Shown: positions 1 to 5,864 of the stretch, in pieces | Layout: each line of letters opens with the position of its first letter | Numbering within the stretch: the first letter of the stretch is position 1 | Source of the DNA: Bacillota bacterium | Lineage (GTDB): Bacteria > Bacillota > GCA-003054495 > Carboxydocellales > JAJZTU01 | Direction of reading: 5' to 3' | DNA: 7,731 bases | Assembly (NCBI GenBank): GCA_021848765.1 | Contig: JAJZTU010000159.1 | Coordinates: 1 to 7,731 of the forward strand | The notes under the pieces: generated by a model | Seen by the model: the letters and a program-made list of their open reading frames with translations, nothing else | Told to the model about the DNA's origin: nothing | The model's database searches: none | Translations under genes and position numbers: made by a program

Positions 1-547
1 TCTCTATGCCCCCGCCGGAACCACCCAAAGTGTAGGCGGGCCGGACAATGACAGGAAAGCCGATTTCCCTGCCGAAGTTTACGGCATCTGCCACATTGGA
101 GACAATGGCGCTCTGGGGAATGGGCTCACCGATGTCCAGCATGAGTTGGCGGAACATTTCCCGGTCTTCCGCCTTTTTGATGGCCTCCAGGGAGGTGCCC
201 AGGAGGGCTACCCCGTGCTCGTCCAGGATGCCCCGCTCAGCCAGTTCCACCGCCAGGTTCAAACCGGTCTGGCCGCCCAGGGTGGGCACCAGGCCGTCCG
301 GCTTTTCCTTGGCAATAATGCGGGCTATCCCTTCCCAGTGGAGTGGCTCTATATATACCTGGTCGGCCATATTGCCATCAGTCATGATGGTGGCCGGGTT
401 GCTGTTGACCAGGATTACCTCCATTCCCTCTTCTTGCAGGGCTTTACAGGCCTGGGTTCCGGCATAGTCGAACTCTGCCGCCTGGCCGATGATAATTGGC
501 CCGGAACCGATGACCAGGACTTTTTTGATACCTTCTTTTTTGGGCAT
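1..547 (-). CDS. carB: Carbamoyl-phosphate synthase large subunit, N-terminal part (cut by window edge)
   Basis: Cytoplasmic large subunit of carbamoyl-phosphate synthase. It uses ammonia from CarA, bicarbonate and two ATP to make carbamoyl phosphate for pyrimidines and arginine. The 182 visible residues start MPKKEGIKKVLVIGSGPIII, the usual N-terminus of the pre-ATP-grasp domain. They continue through AAEFDYAGTQACKAL, VNSNPATIMTD, VPTLGGQTGLNLAVEL and end in RPAYTLGGSGGG, the nucleotide-binding loop of the first ATP-grasp domain. The family is normally about 1070 residues, so over 80 percent lies beyond position 1. The start is the ATG at 545-547 on the minus strand, preceded by TTAGGGGGTC as ribosome binding site. 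It lies 92 nt downstream of carA, in the same direction and presumably in the same transcript. No frameshift is seen. Family identity is essentially certain. Confidence 0.96.
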   Translation of the reverse strand, partial: MPKKEGIKKVLVIGSGPIIIGQAAEFDYAGTQACKALQEEGMEVILVNSNPATIMTDGNMADQVYIEPLHWEGIARIIAKEKPDGLVPTLGGQTGLNLAVELAERGILDEHGVALLGTSLEAIKKAEDREMFRQLMLDIGEPIPQSAIVSNVADAVNFGREIGFPVIVRPAYTLGGSGGGIE

Positions 548-587
548 TGATTGACCCCCTAAGCGGAATATGTTCTGTTAGCAGTCT

Positions 588-642
588 TGAAAATCGCGGA
601 TCATCTGTAAATTCAATGATTATCTGTGAAAACCGCGGATCA
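588..642. repeat. 16-nt direct repeat pair spanning the carA stop and the carA-carB spacer
   Basis: On the plus strand TGAAAATCGCGGATCA (588-603) recurs as TGAAAACCGCGGATCA (627-642) with one mismatch and a 39-nt period. The second copy contains the carA stop codon (640-642). ATCAT at 600-604 and ATGAT at 616-620 could also form a small stem. The rest of the spacer down to carB holds only the carB ribosome binding site. Origin and function are unknown; a local tandem duplication is the simplest reading. Confidence 0.6.
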
Positions 643-1716
643 GCCTGCAAAGGCAGTTATCATCCGGGAAAAATCCCGGAACAGGTAAAAATTGTCCTCA
701 GGACCGGGGGCAGCCTCGGGGTGGTACTGGACTGAAGCTACCGGGAGATGCTTGTGTCTTAACCCTTCCACCGTTTGGTCGTTGAGGTTGATGTGGGTGA
801 CTTCTACATCATTGGGAAGAGTTTTGGCATCCACGGCAAATCCGTGGTTCTGGGAGGTGATGTAGACCCGGCCGGTGCGCAGGTCCTTAACCGGATGGTT
901 AGCTCCCCGGTGGCCGAATTTCAGTTTATAAGTGGCGCCGCCCAGGGCCAGACCGATGATTTGATGGCCAAGGCAGATGCCGTAAATAGGCAGCTTGCCC
1001 AGGAGGGCTTTTACTGTGGCAATGGCCTCGGGGACGTCCGTGGGGTCTCCGGGGCCGTTGGAAAGCATGATTCCGGCGGGATTTAAGGCCAGGATTTCCT
1101 GAGCGGCAGTGTTGCTGGGCACTACGGTGAGGTCAAAGCCCAGTTGGCTTAAGCCCCGGACAATATTGGCCTTGGCCCCGAAATCCATTACCACTACTTT
1201 AGGCCCGCTGCCGGGAACCTGGTAAACTTCCGGGGTGGTTACTGTTCGCACCAGTTCCGGGCCGAATACCGGGGGAGCAGATTGCAGTTTCTTGAGCAGT
1301 TCCCCTTCCTTCCGGGGAATGGTGGAGATCAAGCCCCGCATAACCCCATGGGTGCGGAGGATTTTAGTGAGCGCCCGGGTGTCGATACCGGCCAGACCCA
1401 CAATGCGATTGCGGTTTAAGTAAGCGTCCAGGGTCTCCCGGGAGCGCCAGTTGCTGGGGGTGGAACAAAATTCTTTGACCACAAAGCCCCGGACATAAGA
1501 GCGGGAAGCTTCAAAATCTTCGGGGTTTACCCCGTAGTTTCCAATTAAGGGATAGGTCATGGTGACAATTTGACCACAATAGGAGGGGTCGGTGAGGATT
1601 TCCTGGTAGCCGGTCATGCCGGTGTTGAATACTACTTCCCCAAAAGACTCTCCTACGGCACCAAAGGCCTGGCCTTCCAAAACGGTACCGTCTTCCAGTG
1701 CCAGGTAACCCTTCAC
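640..1716 (-). CDS. carA: Carbamoyl-phosphate synthase small (glutamine amidotransferase) subunit
   Basis: Hydrolyses glutamine and passes ammonia to CarB; cytoplasmic. The product is 358 residues, normal for the family, from a GTG start at 1714-1716. I prefer this start because AAAGGAGGT lies just upstream at the right distance and the protein then begins VKGYLALEDGTVLEGQAFG, as CarA proteins do. The frame stays open to an ATG at 1782, but those 22 extra residues overlap the promoter at 1753-1782. The N-terminal CarA domain covers about residues 1-150 (FNTGMTGYQEILTDPSY, NYGVNPEDFE). The class I amidotransferase domain covers about 172-355: nucleophile Cys248 in YGICLGHQIIGLA, then His332 and Glu334 in QYHPEAAPGP complete the triad. 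The gene is intact. Its stop codon lies inside one copy of a 16-nt direct repeat. Confidence 0.96.
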   Translation of the reverse strand: MKGYLALEDGTVLEGQAFGAVGESFGEVVFNTGMTGYQEILTDPSYCGQIVTMTYPLIGNYGVNPEDFEASRSYVRGFVVKEFCSTPSNWRSRETLDAYLNRNRIVGLAGIDTRALTKILRTHGVMRGLISTIPRKEGELLKKLQSAPPVFGPELVRTVTTPEVYQVPGSGPKVVVMDFGAKANIVRGLSQLGFDLTVVPSNTAAQEILALNPAGIMLSNGPGDPTDVPEAIATVKALLGKLPIYGICLGHQIIGLALGGATYKLKFGHRGANHPVKDLRTGRVYITSQNHGFAVDAKTLPNDVEVTHINLNDQTVEGLRHKHLPVASVQYHPEAAPGPEDNFYLFRDFSRMITAFAG

Positions 1717-1752
1717 AGGCGGGACCTCCTTTACTAAAGTTTTGCAGTTATA

Positions 1753-1782
1753 ATTATACAATATCAATGCATAAAAATTCAA
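1753..1782 (-). promoter_or_regulatory. Sigma-A-type promoter of carA-carB
   Basis: Reading the minus strand, TTGAAT (1777-1782) and a perfect TATAAT (1753-1758) are 18 nt apart. Transcription would start near 1746, giving a leader of about 30 nt before the GTG at 1716. That leader is too short for a PyrR-type attenuator, and I see none. Confidence 0.7.
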
Positions 1783-1801
1783 TGGTATTTTTGGCCGAAA
1801 T

Positions 1802-1855
1802 AAAAAAAGGCCTGGTTAGCCGGAGGGCTTAAGCAGGCTTTAAACACAACCAGGC
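1802..1855 (-). terminator. Rho-independent terminator-like hairpin with T-run, upstream of the carA promoter
   Basis: On the minus strand GCCTGGTT (1848-1855) pairs perfectly with AACCAGGC (1810-1817) across a 30-nt loop. After one C comes a run of seven T (1802-1808). It reads toward carA but lies upstream of the carA promoter. It would therefore stop transcripts arriving from further upstream rather than attenuate carA from its own promoter. No minus-strand gene precedes it in the window. Confidence 0.55.
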
Positions 1856-1886
1856 AGTAACTTTTCTTGAATTTTCAAGGGTTCAG

Positions 1887-1907
1887 GCTACTTCGCAAGT
1901 AGCTTTT
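1887..1907 (+). other. Short perfect hairpin followed by TTTT
   Basis: GCTACTT (1887-1893), a CGC loop, AAGTAGC (1897-1903), then TTTT. This is a 7-bp perfect stem and could be a weak terminator for plus-strand transcripts. It sits in the divergent spacer, where no plus-strand gene ends. Confidence 0.4.
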
Positions 1908-1939
1908 ACCAGACATAAACACGTATTTCCCGTACTTTG

Positions 1940-1970
1940 AAAGCCCTATCCGAAAACGGATGGGGCTTTT
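1940..1970 (+). other. 13-bp hairpin with AAAA loop in the carA/methyltransferase spacer
   Basis: Arm AAAGCCCTATCCG (1940-1952), loop AAAA, arm CGGATGGGGCTTT (1957-1969). The only non-Watson-Crick position is a U-G pair if the plus strand is transcribed; on the minus strand it would be a C-A mismatch. This favours function as plus-strand RNA. T's follow the second arm. It may be a terminator or part of an unidentified structured RNA or element end. Confidence 0.5.
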
Positions 1971-2013
1971 ACGACCTATCGGGGGCAAAATTTGACCATT
2001 TAGGGAATAGTCG

Positions 2014-2042
2014 GTGACATTAGATTTTTGACCTGGTATGAT
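2014..2042 (+). promoter_or_regulatory. Extended -10 promoter of the methyl-transfer operon
   Basis: GTGACA (2014-2019) is 17 nt from TATGAT (2037-2042). TG one base before the -10 box (TGgTATGAT) makes an extended -10 element. Transcription would start near 2049, giving a leader of about 34 nt. The palindrome TATACATGTATA (2046-2057) overlies the predicted start and is a candidate operator. Confidence 0.6.
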
Positions 2043-2082
2043 ATTTATACATGTATATATAAGTTGGAGGTGAATTATAATT

Positions 2083-2874
2083 ATGCTGATCATCGGCGAA
2101 CTAATCAATACAACTCGAAAATCAGTTAGGGAAGCCGTAGACACCCGAAGCCGTGAATTAATCCTGCAAATCGCTAGGGCTCAAGTAGAAGGCGGCGCAC
2201 ACTACCTTGATGTAAATTGTGGCAACCTAATCCAAAGGGAGCCAGCAGGCATGGAGTGGCTCGTTAATATCATTCAAGAAGAAGTGTGCTTACCCCTGTG
2301 CATTGATACTCCTAATCCTGAGGTTATGGAAATCGGACTTTCCCTAGCCCGGCACGGACGCCCGATGGTCAATTCCATCAGTGCAGAGGAAAAGAGATTT
2401 TCCACTGTCCTGCCATTGATTGTCAGGTACAAAACTAAAGTGATAGCCCTCTGCATCGAAGATGCGGGCGTTCCTAAAACAGTGGCGGATCGGTTACGTA
2501 TTGCCGACCGGCTAATTGCTGACCTTACTGCAGCAGGGGTGAACGAGGACGACATCTACATTGACCCCTTAGTGAAACCGCTCAGTACTGATACTCAGTT
2601 TGGGCTGGACGTGCTGGAGACAATCCGCGGCATCCATACCGCCCACCCGGAAGTACATACAATCTGTGGTTTGAGCAACATTTCTTATGGCCTGCCGAAC
2701 CGCAGAATTCTTAACCAAACTTTTATGATTCAAACCATGACAGCAGGTATGGATGCCTACATTCTGGATCCTACCGACCGGGAAATGGCAGGGTTTCTTC
2801 GGACCTCGATGGCACTCCTCGGTCAGGACAGGTACTGTGCCAACTATTTAAAAGCCTTCCGTAGTGGGCTGTAA
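2083..2874 (+). CDS. Corrinoid protein:tetrahydrofolate methyltransferase (MtgA/AcsE-like, pterin-binding TIM barrel)
   Basis: Cytoplasmic methyltransferase II. It is predicted to move a methyl group between a corrinoid protein and tetrahydrofolate. The 263 residues form one dihydropteroate-synthase-like barrel, the same length as Moorella AcsE as I remember it. It begins MLIIGELINTTRKSV. Pterin-site motifs follow in order: LDVNCG (residues 42-47), CIDTPNPE with Asp75, NSIS with Asn97, DPLVKP with Asp161, and GLSNISYGLP with Asn199, equivalent to the Asn that contacts N5 of methyl-tetrahydrofolate in AcsE. The start ATG at 2083 has GGAGGTG 11-12 nt upstream. It is the first gene after the promoter at 2014-2042, followed after 58 nt by a GntR regulator. 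Association with corrinoid proteins and a UroD-like enzyme, rather than carbon monoxide dehydrogenase genes, favours an MtgA/MtvA-type role over AcsE. Confidence 0.88.
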   Translation: MLIIGELINTTRKSVREAVDTRSRELILQIARAQVEGGAHYLDVNCGNLIQREPAGMEWLVNIIQEEVCLPLCIDTPNPEVMEIGLSLARHGRPMVNSISAEEKRFSTVLPLIVRYKTKVIALCIEDAGVPKTVADRLRIADRLIADLTAAGVNEDDIYIDPLVKPLSTDTQFGLDVLETIRGIHTAHPEVHTICGLSNISYGLPNRRILNQTFMIQTMTAGMDAYILDPTDREMAGFLRTSMALLGQDRYCANYLKAFRSGL

Positions 2875-2932
2875 TCCCAGCGAATCCTGACGTGTCCTAT
2901 CAAGAGAGAAAACTTTTATAAGGGAGATATTT

Positions 2933-3652
2933 ATGGGTTTATCAAAACAATCCTTCGTTCCGGTTTATTATCAGTTGGCTGAGGACATCAGTAGAAAAAT
3001 TAAAAGTGGCGAGCTAAAGCCTGGGGATATGCTGCCATCCGAAGCGCAACTGTGCGCTCAGTATAATATCAGCCGAATGACGGTACGCCGGGGACTGTCC
3101 TTACTGGCCGAGGCAGGTTACCTGGAATCGGTGCAGGGCAAGGGCAACTTTGTGGCCAGGCCCCGCCTTGACCGACTCCTGCTGCAATTTTCCGGAGTCG
3201 GGGGCACCGGTGAAGATATTAAATCGCGTCTTTTGGGTGCCGATATTGTGCCGGCACCGGAGTCAGTAGCCGAACGACTGGGGGTCAAGCCAGGAAGCAG
3301 ATTGGTTTACATCAGAAGATTGTTTTTGTCTAATAGACAGCCTTTGCTCTATGATCGTAAGTACCTGCCCTACACCAAGGGTAAACCCATTCTGGAGACA
3401 GGCATCGAGTATGCCGAACTTCCGGAAATTGTCGAAAGGCATACCGACATCATGCCGGTAAAGAGCGAATTAGTAGTTACCGCCCAGGCGCTAGAGGCGG
3501 AGGAAGCCGGGTTATTGGAGGCGAAAAAAGGCGACCCGGCTATGTGCATAGAGCAGACGGTATACGCCCTGGATAACCGGCCCATTGGTTGGGGACTGGT
3601 AGTCTGCCACAGCGACCGATACAGGTTGAAGGCTGTTTCCTACCCTTTTTAA
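2933..3652 (+). CDS. GntR-family transcriptional regulator, HutC subfamily (UTRA effector domain)
   Basis: DNA-binding regulator of 239 residues, a typical HutC/FarR size. The winged helix-turn-helix covers about residues 10-75: VYYQLAEDI, LPSEAQLCAQYNISRMTVRRGL as the recognition helix region, then the wing GYLESVQGKGNFV. The UTRA ligand-binding domain covers about 95-237, with LGVKPGSRLVYIRRL near 116-130 and the closing YALDNRPIGWGL...SDRYRL. UTRA domains bind a small effector; which one cannot be read here, but the gene's place inside the operon suggests the methyl donor or a product. The start ATG at 2933 has AGGGAG six nt upstream. It lies 58 nt after the methyltransferase II gene, with no terminator between. 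It probably controls its own operon, possibly at the palindrome near 2046-2057 (inference). Confidence 0.9.
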   Translation: MGLSKQSFVPVYYQLAEDISRKIKSGELKPGDMLPSEAQLCAQYNISRMTVRRGLSLLAEAGYLESVQGKGNFVARPRLDRLLLQFSGVGGTGEDIKSRLLGADIVPAPESVAERLGVKPGSRLVYIRRLFLSNRQPLLYDRKYLPYTKGKPILETGIEYAELPEIVERHTDIMPVKSELVVTAQALEAEEAGLLEAKKGDPAMCIEQTVYALDNRPIGWGLVVCHSDRYRLKAVSYPF

Positions 3653-3669
3653 GAAAGGTTGTGAAGAAG

Positions 3670-4356
3670 GTGTCCAAGACCAGACAACTGGTGGTGATGG
3701 CGGTAGTTCAACTGGACGAAGGCAGAGTGCTCAGGTTAGCAAAGGAGGCATTGGCCAGAGGCATCGACCCTCTGGTAATCATCGAAGCACTTAGGGAGGG
3801 AGTGGCACGGGTAGGCGAACTTTATGAACGCGGAGAGTATTTTCTGGCAGATCTGATCATGTCTGCAGAGATATTTAAAGAGGTTGTCAAGCTGGTGTTG
3901 GATTCCGAACCGCCTGCTACAGTACAAGGCCCCCCCATCATCTTTGGCACGGTTGAAGAAGACATTCATGACATTGGCAAAAACATTGTCATCGGCCTGA
4001 TGCGCTGTCGGGGTCTACAGGTCTGTGACCTGGGTGTGGATGTTCCGGCGGCAGACTTTGTAGCTAAAATTCAGGAGATGAAGTCTAATATCCTGTGCAT
4101 TTCCGGTTTGATTACTCTTTCCTATGATTCCATGAAGAATACGGTAGCTTTGCTAAGAGAGAAAGGCTTACGCGAATCAACCACGGTAATCATTGGTGGT
4201 CTGGTCAATGAGGCGGTCCGGCAATATGTAGGAGCCGACTACTGGGCACGGGACTGCGCCGCAGGGGTAGACCTATGCCTGGGGATACTTAACTGGTCCG
4301 ACGGAACCGTGCCTGTGTTCCACCGTAGAACTTATAATCAAGTTCCTACGGTATAA
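3670..4356 (+). CDS. Corrinoid (methyltransferase cognate) protein, first copy
   Basis: Small cytoplasmic methyl carrier that binds a corrinoid and shuttles a methyl group between methyltransferases I and II. From the chosen start it has 228 residues. The N-terminal helical cap (about 12-85) carries ARGIDPLVIIEALREGV and YFLADLIMSAEIFK. The B12-binding Rossmann domain (about 90-208) carries the Asp-x-His-x-x-Gly motif DIHDIG with lower axial ligand His100, the SGLITLSYDSM loop, and IIGG at 174-177. The start is uncertain. The frame is open from an ATG at 3589 inside the GntR gene, but AAGAAAGG at 3651-3658 suits the GTG at 3670 (11 nt); a GTG at 3661 and an ATG at 3697 are alternatives. An unusual tail of about 20 residues, DGTVPVFHRRTYNQVPTV, follows the domain. 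It is paralogous to the corrinoid gene at 5235. Confidence 0.88.
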   Translation: MSKTRQLVVMAVVQLDEGRVLRLAKEALARGIDPLVIIEALREGVARVGELYERGEYFLADLIMSAEIFKEVVKLVLDSEPPATVQGPPIIFGTVEEDIHDIGKNIVIGLMRCRGLQVCDLGVDVPAADFVAKIQEMKSNILCISGLITLSYDSMKNTVALLREKGLRESTTVIIGGLVNEAVRQYVGADYWARDCAAGVDLCLGILNWSDGTVPVFHRRTYNQVPTV

Positions 4357-4505
4357 TTGCGCCTAAGGCTTCCGCCTTCGCTGGCGTTTGCACTGGTCAG
4401 TATAAGGGCGGCTAAAGTTTGCACCTGCGCAAGTATGCTTGGTGCAAACCAAATCTTCTTTGGCACAAGCCAAGTTTACTTTAACAAAGACAGGAGAAAT
4501 GTAGG
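4357..4505 (+). promoter_or_regulatory. Structured intra-operon spacer with tandem and mutually exclusive hairpins
   Basis: This 149-nt gap between the first corrinoid gene and the DUF1638 gene has no gene. AAGGC/GCCTT (4365-4369, 4374-4378) forms a first small stem. GTTTGCACC (4417-4425) pairs perfectly with GGTGCAAAC (4441-4449), with an inner GCA/TGC. A second GTTTGCAC (4386-4393) could pair with the same downstream arm instead. TTGGC/GCCAA (4460-4464, 4469-4473) forms a third stem. No strong T-run follows any of them, so RNA processing, stabilisation or partial termination is more likely than a full stop. Confidence 0.45.
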
Positions 4506-5207
4506 ATGAGCACTGTTATCTTGGCCTGCCGCACCATCGCGGACGAACTTAACAGGGCCATCAAAGTCACCCGGGTTGATTATCCGGTGTTTTGGGTGGA
4601 ATCAGGCCTCCATAATTATCCGGACAACCTGAGGAGGAGAATCCAGGATGAAATAGACAGAATTGGGAACGTTTCGTGCATTATTCTGGTCTTCGGATAC
4701 TGCGGTAACTCTCTGCTGGGTTTAAAGTCCAATGAGGCCAGGTTGGTTTTTCCCCGGGTAGACGACTGTATTTCACTCTTGCTGGGTTCCTTCCAAACTC
4801 GTCAGACCCTCTCCAGAGAAATGACTTCCTATTTTTTAACCAGGGGCTGGATAGATTATGAAAGCAGTTTATGGAAGGAATACGATCATTGCGTCAAACG
4901 CTACGGACCGGAAAAGACTTGGAAAATCATGAAAATTATGCTTAATCACTACAAGCGGCTTGTCCTGATCGATACCGGAGCCTACGATCTGGACGGATAT
5001 CTGGAAAAAACCGGTGCCTTTGCCCAAACCTTTGGCCTGAAGCACCAGGTTGTACCTGGATCTTTAAGACTGCTCGAAAAACTTCTGAGGGGACCCTGGG
5101 ACGAAGAGTTTGTAATCATTGAACCCGGGGAAGAGATTGGCCTTGAACATTTATTGCTGGAAGGAGGTGACGAAGAGGAGAGTCAAGTCCTTTTCAGGTT
5201 CCGATGA
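4506..5207 (+). CDS. DUF1638 family protein of unknown function
   Basis: A protein of 233 residues, recognised as DUF1638 from its N-terminal ILACRTIADEL, SGLHNYPDNLRRRIQDEID, the FGYCGNSLLGL segment and PRVDDCISLLLGS. Candidate metal- or cofactor-binding residues in these conserved stretches are Cys8, His36, Cys66 and Asp86-Asp87-Cys88. No signal peptide or membrane segment is seen, so it is cytoplasmic. The family often lies beside corrinoid-dependent methyltransferase genes; here it sits exactly between two corrinoid-protein genes, which suggests a part in corrinoid-protein maturation, loading or methyl transfer (inference; no activity is known to me). The start ATG at 4506 has CAGGAG nine nt upstream. 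The second corrinoid gene follows after 27 nt. The C-terminal third, rich in Glu and Leu, is less recognisable. Confidence 0.82.
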   Translation: MSTVILACRTIADELNRAIKVTRVDYPVFWVESGLHNYPDNLRRRIQDEIDRIGNVSCIILVFGYCGNSLLGLKSNEARLVFPRVDDCISLLLGSFQTRQTLSREMTSYFLTRGWIDYESSLWKEYDHCVKRYGPEKTWKIMKIMLNHYKRLVLIDTGAYDLDGYLEKTGAFAQTFGLKHQVVPGSLRLLEKLLRGPWDEEFVIIEPGEEIGLEHLLLEGGDEEESQVLFRFR

Positions 5208-5234
5208 ATCTATCTTGAAAGGAGGAAAAGAGCA

Positions 5235-5864
5235 ATGAAGGTTGAAGTAGCCAGAGCACTGGGCGACCTGGACGAGCAGAAGGTGCTGGCAGGTGTATAC
5301 GTACTCAAAGAACAAGGGATTTCCCCGTTGGAAATTGTTGCCCAACTACAGGCAGGAATGGAGGTGGTAGGCAAAAAATACGAGAATGAAGAATATTTCC
5401 TGTCTGAGTTGATCATGTCGGCGGACATCTTTAAAACTGCGGTTGACTCCCTTGGAGATGCATTTATCGGTGGCAATGTTGAAACGATTCGCACTCTGGT
5501 CATCGGCACTGTATCCGGAGACCTTCATGATATCGGCAAAAACATTGTTACTACTGTGATGTCCTGCAACGGGTTCCGGGTTTATGACCTGGGAGTAGAT
5601 GTCCCGGTAGAACAATTCGTTGATGCTATCCGTGAGCATAACCCCGAATTTGTAGGCCTTTCCTGTCTACTGACTACTGCTTTCGATAGTATGAAAAAGA
5701 CGGTTGAAGAGATCCAAAGGGCGGGACTGCAAGACCGGGTAAAGATTCTGATTGGCGGTGGCCCGGTGGACGAAAGCGTCAGGAAGTACGTTGGCGCTGA
5801 CTACTACTGTAAAAATGCCCAGGACGCCGTGGACCTTTGCCGAAGGCTTTTGGGGGTGTGCTAG
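5235..5864 (+). CDS. Corrinoid (methyltransferase cognate) protein, second copy
   Basis: Cytoplasmic corrinoid methyl carrier of 209 residues, the typical length of MtaC/MtvC-type proteins. The helical cap (about 5-75) includes EQGISPLEIVAQLQAGMEVVG and YFLSELIMSADIFK. The B12-binding domain (about 87-207) has DLHDIG with axial His98, the SCLLTTAFDSMKKTV loop, and LIGGGPVDESVRKYVGADYY. It resembles the first corrinoid protein throughout but ends without its C-terminal tail. The start ATG at 5235 is well supported by AAAGGAGG at 5218-5225. Its TAG stop directly abuts the ATG of the UroD-like methyltransferase (no gap), so these two are most likely translationally coupled and are the best candidates for a cognate substrate-methyltransferase/corrinoid pair. 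Confidence 0.92.
   Translation: MKVEVARALGDLDEQKVLAGVYVLKEQGISPLEIVAQLQAGMEVVGKKYENEEYFLSELIMSADIFKTAVDSLGDAFIGGNVETIRTLVIGTVSGDLHDIGKNIVTTVMSCNGFRVYDLGVDVPVEQFVDAIREHNPEFVGLSCLLTTAFDSMKKTVEEIQRAGLQDRVKILIGGGPVDESVRKYVGADYYCKNAQDAVDLCRRLLGVC

Noticed and set aside
48..550. Two plus-strand open frames of 139 and 134 codons
   Set aside because: Both lie antisense to carB, overlap each other in different frames and have no recognisable family or ribosome binding site; carB on the minus strand is unmistakable.
664..679. CCGGGA/TCCCGG inverted repeat near the carA 3' end
   Set aside because: It lies inside carA coding sequence for a Phe-Arg-Asp-Phe-Ser-Arg segment, with no T-run after it on the minus strand, so it is not a terminator.
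1875..2144. Minus-strand open frame of 89 codons in the carA/methyltransferase spacer
   Set aside because: It runs through the plus-strand promoter and into the start of the methyltransferase II gene, contains the hairpin arms, and its product resembles nothing I know. It looks like an accidental frame.
2897..2908. CTATCAAGAGAG resembles the start of a SAM-I riboswitch
   Set aside because: None of the other conserved riboswitch segments follow, and the GntR start codon is only about 25 nt downstream. Chance match.
3589..3669. N-terminal extension of the first corrinoid protein from the ATG at 3589
   Set aside because: It would overlap the GntR gene by 64 nt, has no good ribosome binding site, and adds residues not seen in corrinoid proteins. 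The downstream GTG with AAGAAAGG upstream is preferred.
4499..4504. ATG directly followed by TAG just before the DUF1638 start
   Set aside because: A start-stop pair of this kind arises easily by chance, and the CAGGAG site is spaced for the ATG at 4506 rather than this one.
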